From: Pseudidiomarina mangrovi
Lineage (GTDB): Bacteria; Pseudomonadota; Gammaproteobacteria; Enterobacterales; Alteromonadaceae
Assembly (NCBI RefSeq): GCF_003999375.1
Contig: NZ_RJLC01000017.1
Location: 310,001 to 374,000, forward strand
Direction: 5' to 3'
Length of the DNA: 64,000 bases
Of the stretch, positions 10,830 to 18,426 are shown one piece after another. The notes under the pieces were generated by a model. The model made no database searches. It saw nothing but the letters and a program-made list of their open reading frames with translations, and had not been told where the DNA came from. The first letter of the stretch is position 1; every line of letters begins with the position of its first letter. A program made the translations under genes and the position numbers.

Positions 10830-12322
10830 AAATTAGCCCTACCTTTGCCTTAACTATGCTGGCCAGCAGCTTATTCATCGCGCCTCACGCGAAGGCCGAT
10901 TATGTCTATGCTATGCATATTGAGCGTGGCAATAGCCGTATCATTGAAGCATTGGCGACCAAGGTAAATGATACTCAGTTTGTCACCGATGCCGAACTAG
11001 TTTCGGGCGCGGATAAAATTTTCTTATTGGATTCGTCGGTTACTCCGGTAGCGAAAGTGCTGGCTACCGTCAGTTTTGTCGATAAGCAAAATCGCCTTGC
11101 CGTGTTAACCGCAAGCAGCGTTAACGGCAAAGCGGTGACTATTGCGTTGAATCCACAAGGTCCGACTCGCCAGATAAGCTTGTTATTGGGTGGTAGTCAA
11201 TCGGATTCAGTTGTTCAGCGTTACGAGCCCAAAAAAGATTTAGCGGTAGGGCCACTCTACGTGCATACCATGCGCTACACCGATAAACAGTGGGCGGCAC
11301 CGCTAGTCAACAACTGTGGCGAATTATTGGGTATCAGTGTTTACGAATCGGGTGTATTCAGCCGCATGAATTTACCGGAAATATTCGCTTATGCGACTGG
11401 AACCGCGCAGTTAAAGTCGGTATTGGATGCCGGCAAAGTAAGCTACACCGTCGCCACCGATGTCTGCTTGTCTGATATTGAGCTGGCCGAGAAAAATGCT
11501 GAAGAGGCACGCAAAAAAGTAGAAGAGGCACAAAAAGAGTTAGAACAGGCCGATAAAGAAGCGCAAGAAAAATTAGAAGCGGCTAAGAAAGAAGCTGAAG
11601 CAGAGTTAGAAAAACAACGTTTAGAATTAGAAAAAGCAAAAACTGAAGCGGACGATGTCGCCAAAAAGACCGCTGAGGAACTCGAAAAGGCACGCTTAGA
11701 ATTAGAGCAATTAGAGAAAGATCGGGAAAAAGTTAACGAAGATATCGAACGTTTAGAACAAGAGAAAAAATCAGCTGAGGAAGCCAAGCAACTGGGTGAC
11801 CAGCAAAAGATCTATTTAGCGGCAGGCGCTGCAGCGGTCTTCTTGATTGGTTTGATTATTTTCCTGATGGTTCTTCGTAAACGCCGCGCCGCGATCGCCG
11901 AGCGCGAGCAACAGCTCCAGCAAAAGCAACGTGAAGCCAGCGGCTTAGAGCATGAAAAGCAGCAGTTATCGGCTGAACTGCAGCAGCTGCACCGCACCTT
12001 CAACGACATTCTATTGGATGGTGTTGCCAGCGACGGCCGTACTGCGCGCATCAAAATAAGCGGTAAAGCGTTAGCGCAGCAGGGTGTACAAGTTATTGGG
12101 CGAGAGAGCACCCAAGTTGATTATGCCCTCGCTGAGGCAGAAATTTCACGTAAACATGTGCAGATTATTCTGCGTGATAACCGTGTTTATGTGGAGGATC
12201 TGAAGAGCCAAAATGGCAGTTGGGTTAATAATCAGGCATTGATCCCGCATCAGCCGGTGGAGCTAACACAAGGCGCGCAGCTGAAGTTAAGTTCATTTAC
12301 CTTTACTGTGACCTTTTTATAA
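10826..12322 (+). CDS. Membrane receptor: degenerate trypsin/HtrA-like periplasmic domain, coiled coil, TM, cytoplasmic FHA
   Basis: A 498-residue bitopic protein. Residues 1-24 are a signal peptide ending HAKA. Residues ~27-205 resemble an HtrA/trypsin beta-barrel: QFVTDAELV, RLAVL and AAPLVNNCGELLGI match the His, Asp and Ser regions, but the triad positions hold Glu57, Arg90 or Asn89, and Trp156. Proteolysis is therefore unlikely and peptide binding plausible. A highly charged coiled coil runs from ~215 to 325, then a membrane helix at ~329-348, a second short coiled coil, and a C-terminal FHA domain (~410-498) with VIGRES, EISRKHVQI and KSQNGSWVNNQ. The periplasmic sensor and cytoplasmic phosphothreonine reader suggest signal transfer across the membrane. 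AAGGA precedes the ATG. Confidence 0.75.
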   Translation: MKISPTFALTMLASSLFIAPHAKADYVYAMHIERGNSRIIEALATKVNDTQFVTDAELVSGADKIFLLDSSVTPVAKVLATVSFVDKQNRLAVLTASSVNGKAVTIALNPQGPTRQISLLLGGSQSDSVVQRYEPKKDLAVGPLYVHTMRYTDKQWAAPLVNNCGELLGISVYESGVFSRMNLPEIFAYATGTAQLKSVLDAGKVSYTVATDVCLSDIELAEKNAEEARKKVEEAQKELEQADKEAQEKLEAAKKEAEAELEKQRLELEKAKTEADDVAKKTAEELEKARLELEQLEKDREKVNEDIERLEQEKKSAEEAKQLGDQQKIYLAAGAAAVFLIGLIIFLMVLRKRRAAIAEREQQLQQKQREASGLEHEKQQLSAELQQLHRTFNDILLDGVASDGRTARIKISGKALAQQGVQVIGRESTQVDYALAEAEISRKHVQIILRDNRVYVEDLKSQNGSWVNNQALIPHQPVELTQGAQLKLSSFTFTVTFL

Positions 12323-12356
12323 GCGACCACTGACACAACCGTGAGGACCAGCGCTG

Positions 12357-13166
12357 ATGAAAATTAAAAATAGGGATATCAATATTTTTAGTATGTCGGC
12401 GCTGGATCTATTTGCCTCAGGCATGGGGGCATTTATTTTGCTCGCGGTTATCGCCTTGCCGTTCTTTGGAAATGTCTCGAAAATCCCAACTGAAGCGCCG
12501 CTGGAATGCCCTAAACCTATTGTTTGTCCGAAGCCCGTACCGTGCGAGGTTTGTCCACCGCCGACACCACCGGGTTTTAAAAAGCTCGAGAAGCTCGACA
12601 TCGTAGTGGTTCTGGATATATCGGGCAGTATGGGTGACGAAATAGCCAGTTTGAAAGCGGAAATTCGCGACATTGGCGCCTTATTGGATCGACTCTCAGA
12701 GCAAGCCGCTTTGCGTATTGTAGTGTTTGGCGACGATGACTTTGATCAGCCGGTAACCCATTATCCGCTGACCTTGGTGAGTAATTTGGCTCAAATTGAG
12801 AGTTACATTAATTCAATTTATGTCGATATTGGTATGGGGCGTGGCAGCAATACCCGTGAAGGCGAGTCGGTGTTTCCCGGTATGAACGAAGCCTATCGAA
12901 GCGCATTTCGGCCCGAAGCGAGTAAAACGGTGATAGTTCTGCTGACCGATGATAAACCCCATGTGGGTCATGAGCCCCGCTTGAACGATGCCACACGGCA
13001 ATTTGTGTCCATTGGCAACCGCTCGGTGTCGGTACGCTACTCAGGTTCTGATGCTAATCAACGCAATTATTATGAGCAATTAACACGTATTGGCGGTGGC
13101 ACCTTTATGGGCGATCAAAATGGCTCGCTAACGGCAGCCCTGTTGCTTGCCTTATTGCCGCCGTAG
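12357..13166 (+). CDS. VWA-domain protein with N-terminal Asp-bearing membrane helix (MotB/ExbD/ZorB-like topology)
   Basis: A 269-residue protein. A single helix spans about 14-38 (MSALDLFASGMGAFILLAV) and contains Asp17, placed like the ion-carrying Asp of MotB, ExbD and ZorB. Next is a Pro/Cys-rich linker (~46-73) with Cys51, Cys57, Cys63 and Cys66. Residues ~80-265 form a von Willebrand factor A domain with an intact MIDAS: DISGS at 87-91, a candidate Thr166 and LLTDD with Asp198. N-in topology would put the VWA domain in the periplasm. GAGGA lies 9 bp before the ATG. I propose it as partner of the MotA-like protein, with VWA replacing the peptidoglycan-binding domain of MotB. TerY-type VWA proteins are a looser comparison. 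Confidence 0.8.
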   Translation: MKIKNRDINIFSMSALDLFASGMGAFILLAVIALPFFGNVSKIPTEAPLECPKPIVCPKPVPCEVCPPPTPPGFKKLEKLDIVVVLDISGSMGDEIASLKAEIRDIGALLDRLSEQAALRIVVFGDDDFDQPVTHYPLTLVSNLAQIESYINSIYVDIGMGRGSNTREGESVFPGMNEAYRSAFRPEASKTVIVLLTDDKPHVGHEPRLNDATRQFVSIGNRSVSVRYSGSDANQRNYYEQLTRIGGGTFMGDQNGSLTAALLLALLPP

Positions 13167-13184
13167 TCGATGACATAGACGCTT

Positions 13185-14069
13185 ATGAGCGAATTACAGC
13201 CAGGTAGCAGCATACATCGTTACGAAATTATTAAAGTGCTGGGGAGCGGGGCGTTCGGTGTTGTTTATTTAGTCCGACACAAAAGCCTAGATTACCAAGT
13301 TGTGATTAAAGAGTACTTGCCGCGCACGCTGGCACATCGGGTTCAGGGTAAGGTAGTACCGTTGCAAGCTAATGTTGAAACCATATTTGAACAATCGCTG
13401 CTGCGATTCAAGCAGGAATGCGAAACTCTGCTAACCTTGAATCATCCGAATATTGTCTATGTGTATGACTGTTTTTACGATGGTGGCACGGCGTACATGG
13501 TGATGCATAAGGAAAGCGGTAATACCTTGTGGGAAAGTTACGCTGAACAGGTTCAACAACAGCAACGTGCGCTGGCATGGCGACAATTACAACCGATCAT
13601 GCCAGGGGTGCTCAGCGGGTTACAGTACATGCATGAACGTGAACTGATTCATCGTGATATTAAGCCAGGTAACATATTTTTGCGGGCTGGGCAGCGTATT
13701 CACCCATTATTGATTGACTTCGGTGCGGTAAAAGTTGGTAAAGGCTTTAGCAGTGCTTATGCACAGAATACGCCAGTTTACGCTGCGTTAGAGCAAGATT
13801 ACGATATTCACCCAATCGGGCCATGGACGGATGTTCATGCCATTGGCGTTATGCTCACTGAACTGCTGACAGGGCAACGGCCTTTATCGGCCTATGAGCG
13901 GCAGCAGCAGGTAGCAGCGGGAGTGACTGACCCAATTGTGACCATTATCGATGAAATCGCTGCTCGGGAGGGCGCCCAGTTAGCGCAAGCATTACTGCAC
14001 GCTACGCAGCTGCATCCGCAACAGCGGTTGCAGACTATTGAACAGTTACAACGAGCATTAACCCATTAA
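13185..14069 (+). CDS. Hanks-type serine/threonine protein kinase, soluble
   Basis: A 294-residue protein that is a kinase domain with no membrane segment. It has the Gly loop GSGAFGVVYLV, the ATP-anchoring Lys42 in VVIKEYLP, the catalytic loop HRDIKPGN (Asp158), the DFG motif (Asp178) and the activation-segment end TPVYAALEQ. All catalytic residues are present, so it should be active. It lies 18 bp after the VWA gene and 24 bp before the second phosphatase gene. The VWA, kinase and PP2C order echoes the TerY-P triad described for Ter-linked operons, but no terD-type gene is present. Likely substrates are Thr residues read by the cluster's FHA domains. Confidence 0.92.
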   Translation: MSELQPGSSIHRYEIIKVLGSGAFGVVYLVRHKSLDYQVVIKEYLPRTLAHRVQGKVVPLQANVETIFEQSLLRFKQECETLLTLNHPNIVYVYDCFYDGGTAYMVMHKESGNTLWESYAEQVQQQQRALAWRQLQPIMPGVLSGLQYMHERELIHRDIKPGNIFLRAGQRIHPLLIDFGAVKVGKGFSSAYAQNTPVYAALEQDYDIHPIGPWTDVHAIGVMLTELLTGQRPLSAYERQQQVAAGVTDPIVTIIDEIAAREGAQLAQALLHATQLHPQQRLQTIEQLQRALTH

Positions 14070-14093
14070 CCTAGTTTGGTGCAGGAGTCGCAC

Positions 14094-15782
14094 ATGACCA
14101 CCACGACCACAGTCGTTTTAGAATTATCCGAGCAAGGCGGGCGAGATTATAATCAAGATCGACTGATCGTGCTGCAAGACACTGACTCAGGCGACTTTAT
14201 TGCGCTAGTGAGTGATGGCGTTGGTGGGACGGCTAAAGGTGAAGTTGCCGCTGAATGTTTAACTACCGTGGCGGCTCAGGTCTGGCAGCAACGTAGTGAG
14301 TTTGCATCGCTGCAACAATTGCTGCAGGCACTATTTGAGCAGGGTAATGCAGCAATTGCCGCAGCCAACGCCGCTGGTACCAACACCGCTGCGACACTGG
14401 TTGCCTTGGCAGCTCGTGGCGGCGAGGTGATGTCGGTTCATGCTGGAGATTCGCGAATCTATCAATGTCGCGATAATAAGGTTGTTAAGGTCACCCAAGA
14501 TCATTCCTTGGCGTATGCTAAGTTTAAGCTTGGTGAAATTACTGAAGAACAAATTGCCACTCATCCGGGGCAAAGCCAGCTCTTGAATTGTATGACCGGT
14601 CACAGCGATGTGCATGCTGAATACAGTGAGTGGCAGGTGGCTGTCGGCGATTATTTTGTGCTCTGTAGCGATGGTTTTTGGGAATTATTTCCACAAACTG
14701 AAATGGCGCCACTCGCTGGCAATGAAAATCGGCAGTTTGTCATCGCCAATCGGCTTGAACAAATGTTGCAACAGCATCCACGCCATGACAATACCAGCGC
14801 GGTATTTATTCATTGTGGTAGCGGCTTTGCCGCGCAGCAAACGGAAACTACGAACGGCACTAGTCATCAATCAAGTGCAGCTGTGGTCAAGCCGTCCAAT
14901 GACACAAGCAGCGGCAATAAACGTTGGGCTGTGATGATTATTGTGGCTGCTGCCATTGCTATCGCTGCCTTGTTGTTTTGGCCGCAACAGCTCGACCAGA
15001 ACGGTTCGCCACCAGTCGTTGAACCTCAGCAGCAACAGCCGATTGAGGAGCCAGATAACGATCCGCCTGAACCCAAAGATCAGCCAACGCAACCACAACA
15101 ACCCGAGCAACCGCAAGAACAACCAAAAAGTGAGCCGCCGCCAGCAGAACCTACTGAGCAGGAGCAGCCTGTAGACGAGAATGCACCGCCCGTTGCAAGC
15201 TCAGACTCCAGTAGCGAACAAGAAGGTGGTAGCGGCGATAATCCCACCGAGCAATTAGGTCGCCGCTTGAATGAGGCTCCGCGGGATACTATCCCAAGCG
15301 ATGGTAGTCGCCCAGATATCGATGTACTCGAAGACCATTTACGTGACGGCGGGGTAATCACCGAACAAAGTGAATTAGAGCAAACCAACGAGAGTAAAGA
15401 TGAGCTCGCACATATTGTTACAGTACAATTAATGGTGCACAACACGCCAGTATTCGGTGCCGTCGTTCGCTACTTAAAAACCGCAACAGGCATGCAACTG
15501 GTCAGTGGTCGGCTGGCTTATCTAGACGATATGCCCAGTCAACCAAGTAACTCATTCGATGCCTGTTTCGAGCGTTATCAGCAACAGCAACAAGCCAGTG
15601 GTGAAACCGTCACGATTATGCGTGATAGTCAACCGACACTATATATTGATGCGGGAGACTCAATTTATTTCTGGTCGATTCGAGTAGTGCAATCACAATC
15701 ACCAAGCCTAGTCGATTTACATTTGCGCGATGACAGCTGTGATGCATTGCGAATATTACCGCTGCAAGTATCAGGTCAGTGA
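14094..15782 (+). CDS. Transmembrane PP2C phosphatase with uncharacterised C-terminal domain
   Basis: A 562-residue protein. Residues ~1-240 form a PP2C domain with QGGRDYNQDR, VSDGVGGTAKGEVAA, TNTAATLVAL, VHAGDSRIYQ, TQDHS, LCSDGFWE and DNTSAVFIH, so the metal ligands are retained. A membrane helix follows at ~277-297, then a Pro/Gln/Glu-rich linker to ~375. The C-terminal domain (~438-560) contains HIVTVQLMVHNTPVFGAVV and an IYFWSIRV strand; it would be periplasmic and I cannot assign it. I preferred the ATG at 14094, 6 bp after AGGAG, to an upstream in-frame TTG. The architecture suggests a phosphatase controlled by a signal outside the inner membrane. The stop overlaps the possible GTG of the next gene. 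Confidence 0.85.
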   Translation: MTTTTTVVLELSEQGGRDYNQDRLIVLQDTDSGDFIALVSDGVGGTAKGEVAAECLTTVAAQVWQQRSEFASLQQLLQALFEQGNAAIAAANAAGTNTAATLVALAARGGEVMSVHAGDSRIYQCRDNKVVKVTQDHSLAYAKFKLGEITEEQIATHPGQSQLLNCMTGHSDVHAEYSEWQVAVGDYFVLCSDGFWELFPQTEMAPLAGNENRQFVIANRLEQMLQQHPRHDNTSAVFIHCGSGFAAQQTETTNGTSHQSSAAVVKPSNDTSSGNKRWAVMIIVAAAIAIAALLFWPQQLDQNGSPPVVEPQQQQPIEEPDNDPPEPKDQPTQPQQPEQPQEQPKSEPPPAEPTEQEQPVDENAPPVASSDSSSEQEGGSGDNPTEQLGRRLNEAPRDTIPSDGSRPDIDVLEDHLRDGGVITEQSELEQTNESKDELAHIVTVQLMVHNTPVFGAVVRYLKTATGMQLVSGRLAYLDDMPSQPSNSFDACFERYQQQQQASGETVTIMRDSQPTLYIDAGDSIYFWSIRVVQSQSPSLVDLHLRDDSCDALRILPLQVSGQ

Positions 15783-15784
15783 GT

Positions 15785-18361
15785 ATGCATATGCTGCTGC
15801 GTAATATAGTGATAGCGCTGAGTATTGCTATCACAACGACCCCAACGCACGCCCAGTCGTCCGATCAGGTGGATAGCGATAGTGCGCTCCCGCTAGTTGA
15901 ACGCCTGCAGCAATTGCCCGTGGCGCAGCAGCCATTGCAAACCAGCACAAGTATTGAGGAGTGGGCGAGCCAGCACGCTGAACTGCTTGGCTTATCGGCA
16001 CAAAGTAGCCTTAATGTGCAATTAACAGCGGTGAACTCACGCTATCAAATTGCCCGCTTACAACAACAGATAAATGGTATCGAGATATTCGCGCACCGCA
16101 GCACATTGCTGATTCGTGATGGCCAGCCATATTCACTAAGTCGGGTGACTACCGATTTATCAGCGACTGAATTTCCCCAAGTGCGTGAACCGATGCAGGT
16201 GGTTAAGCAATTATTGTCAGCGCATGACATTAGTATCAGTGATCGTACGTACATTAAACCTATCTATGCTCGTGATGGGCAACAGCTAAGCCCAGCATGG
16301 AATGTATCGTATGGGCTTGAGCGCCACGGCAAAGCCTATAACTATGAACTGTTATTAAGCCATGATGGCCGTATTTTAGAAGCCTTGCCGCGTGAATATT
16401 CCATCGACTACAAACTGGTTGATGTAGACCAAATGTGCCAAGTGATGGGTATTAATTTTGATATTACTGCCAATGATCTATTTGTCCTGACTGAAAACTA
16501 TGAAATGAGCTATGGTTTTCCGAACTCTGCAGCAAGCGCGACGACCACAATGAGTCGTCGGTTAGGGAATTTATTAGATAAAGGTACTGAATTTCTGCAA
16601 TTAATTCTCAAGCAACCGGGGTTAGATGCTGCTAATAACGTTGAATTATATGCTTTTGTGGGTACTCGTTTTGGCGACAACGCCTTAAACTGCGGCAATA
16701 ACTACGGAACCAACGCTAACTTTATGGCGGTCAATGATCAGCTGGCAATTACCCAGATCCATGCACCATTTCTAAACAATCCAGAGGTGATCTTGCATGA
16801 GCTGGCTCATGGTATAGTTTTTTACGGCTCTGGATTAGAGTATTTAGGCGAGTCTGGCGCTCTCAATGAAGCCTTTAGTGACGCCGTTGGCGTGTCCTAT
16901 GCAGCATGGGCCAATGGCCGTTCTGCCGCGCCCAGTCAGCGAGATTGGCAACTATGGATTGGCACCACTGATTTGCTGCGCGATTTTGCCTATCCTCGCC
17001 GCGTTACGCAGGTACCCGCAGTCATTGGTTTGATGCCAGATCATTACTCTGAGCGCTATGTCGGCCGTGCCGATCATGGTGGCGTGCATTACAACTCGTC
17101 AATTATTAATCATGCCTTTTATCTGCTCGCTGAGGGCGGACAGCATCGCCGCTTAGGTGGTGTCGAGGTGCCCAAAATTGGTATGGATAAAGCGTTACAA
17201 CTTTGGCACTTTGCCGCCACGCGATTGCTTACCCAAGTATCAGATTTCCGTGATGCGCGTTATGCCTTTGCCGATGCCGCAGAAATTTTATTCGGTGAAT
17301 ACGGCATGGAACGCACCGCCGTTCACAAGGCCTTTGATGCAGTGGGTATTAAAGGCGAGTGGGTGGAAAAAATTGAACCGCCCAAGGTTGACCCATTACC
17401 GAAACCTGACACTGAAGTAGAAAAACCACAGCAACCGAAACAGCAACCCAAAGTTGAATTGCCTAACACGCCGCCAGCTGATGAAACCCTGCCACCACAG
17501 CAACACCAACCATGGCAATTAACCAGTAAACACATTGGTATTTTAGCAGTATTGCTGATCATGACCATGGGATTATGGCTGGTATTACGCCGCGCTAAAC
17601 CCGGAGCTGTGCAACGTTATGGCGATTACCAACCCTATCAACCAGCTCCCGCCGGTGGCGATGCTCCTATGGCTAAACAGCGCGGACCAGGGCGGGTGAT
17701 TGCATTTCTGCATCACCAAGGCGAGCGCTATCCGTTAACTGATAACCAATTGCTCGATGGAATTACTGTGGGGCGTTCGAGCAGCGCTGATATAGTCATC
17801 AGTAATGCGTCGGTATCGAGCTTTCATTTAAAGCTGACCCAGCGTGAGCGGCAATTGCGAGTGGAAGACCTTGGTTCCAGTTATGGTACATGGCTTAATG
17901 GTGAGCGCATTAGCACGCACCAGCGTTACGCGTTTCATTTGCCGGCGCAACTGCGTTTGGCTGACGTTAGCATCAGTTTAAGTAGCGATGACCAGCGGCC
18001 CGTTAGCAGCGCAAAAGCAAGCTCTGGTGAGGGGCTACGACTAGTGATTAAGGGCAAAGCTTATACATTGACTGAAAGCCAAGGCGCAGCAGCTGGCTAT
18101 AGCCTTGGTCGCGGCAGTGATAACGATATTGTCATCGATAATCCAACGGTATCGTCGCGTCATGGGCGAATTTTGTATCGTGACAGGCAGTGGTGGTATG
18201 AAGATTTGAACTCAAGCTACGGCTCTGCGGTGAAACAAAACAATCAAAAAGTACCACTCAATAGTGGCGAGCGTATTCGTTTACAGGGTGTTAGTAAGCT
18301 ATATTTGTCAGATTGCAGTATAGAAATAAACGGCAACAATGATGGCACGATTGTGCTTTAG
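15785..18361 (+). CDS. M4 (thermolysin-family) metallopeptidase fused through a TM helix to two cytoplasmic FHA domains
   Basis: An 858-residue bitopic protein. The signal peptide ends THAQ. A fungalysin/thermolysin-type propeptide follows (RYQIARLQQQINGIEIFAHR region). The M4 catalytic domain has HELAHG (His338, Glu339, His342), the third zinc ligand in SGALNEAFSD (Glu362), and GGVHYNSSIINHAFYLLAEG with the transition-state His435, so it looks active. A Pro/Gln/Lys linker leads to a membrane helix at ~582-603, then FHA1 (~638-720: VGRSSSADIVI, SSYGTWLNG) and FHA2 (~748-830: LGRGSDNDIVIDN, SSRHGR, SSYGSAV). The ATG at 15785 was chosen because AGG lies about 9 bp upstream; a GTG at 15779 is also possible. 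A secreted-type protease tethered to phosphothreonine readers is an unusual fusion. Confidence 0.85.
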   Translation: MHMLLRNIVIALSIAITTTPTHAQSSDQVDSDSALPLVERLQQLPVAQQPLQTSTSIEEWASQHAELLGLSAQSSLNVQLTAVNSRYQIARLQQQINGIEIFAHRSTLLIRDGQPYSLSRVTTDLSATEFPQVREPMQVVKQLLSAHDISISDRTYIKPIYARDGQQLSPAWNVSYGLERHGKAYNYELLLSHDGRILEALPREYSIDYKLVDVDQMCQVMGINFDITANDLFVLTENYEMSYGFPNSAASATTTMSRRLGNLLDKGTEFLQLILKQPGLDAANNVELYAFVGTRFGDNALNCGNNYGTNANFMAVNDQLAITQIHAPFLNNPEVILHELAHGIVFYGSGLEYLGESGALNEAFSDAVGVSYAAWANGRSAAPSQRDWQLWIGTTDLLRDFAYPRRVTQVPAVIGLMPDHYSERYVGRADHGGVHYNSSIINHAFYLLAEGGQHRRLGGVEVPKIGMDKALQLWHFAATRLLTQVSDFRDARYAFADAAEILFGEYGMERTAVHKAFDAVGIKGEWVEKIEPPKVDPLPKPDTEVEKPQQPKQQPKVELPNTPPADETLPPQQHQPWQLTSKHIGILAVLLIMTMGLWLVLRRAKPGAVQRYGDYQPYQPAPAGGDAPMAKQRGPGRVIAFLHHQGERYPLTDNQLLDGITVGRSSSADIVISNASVSSFHLKLTQRERQLRVEDLGSSYGTWLNGERISTHQRYAFHLPAQLRLADVSISLSSDDQRPVSSAKASSGEGLRLVIKGKAYTLTESQGAAAGYSLGRGSDNDIVIDNPTVSSRHGRILYRDRQWWYEDLNSSYGSAVKQNNQKVPLNSGERIRLQGVSKLYLSDCSIEINGNNDGTIVL

Positions 18362-18371
18362 CCATTACAAT

Positions 18372-18400
18372 TTAAACATCATGTTAATACGCATGTTTAA
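18372..18400. repeat. 8-bp inverted repeat between the peptidase-FHA and kinase-SUMF1 genes
   Basis: TTAAACAT (18372-18379) and ATGTTTAA (18393-18400) are perfect inverted repeats separated by 13 bp. They lie in the only sizeable gap (65 bp) inside the cluster. There is no T-run, so it is probably a regulator site or an internal promoter element for the two tandem kinases rather than a terminator. Confidence 0.35.
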
Positions 18401-18426
18401 TCATAACTTTGCGATGAAGGTTGGTA

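Noticed and set aside
8468-13166. Canonical Zorya defence system
   Set aside because: The channel and Asp-helix pair resemble ZorA/ZorB, but the partner has a VWA rather than an OmpA-like peptidoglycan domain, and no ZorC, ZorD helicase or ZorE nuclease is present.
12357-15782. Tellurite-resistance (Ter) TerY-P triad
   Set aside because: The VWA, kinase and PP2C order is similar, but there are no TerC/TerD genes and the VWA protein is membrane-anchored. The TerB-like stretch in the last kinase is too short to be sure.
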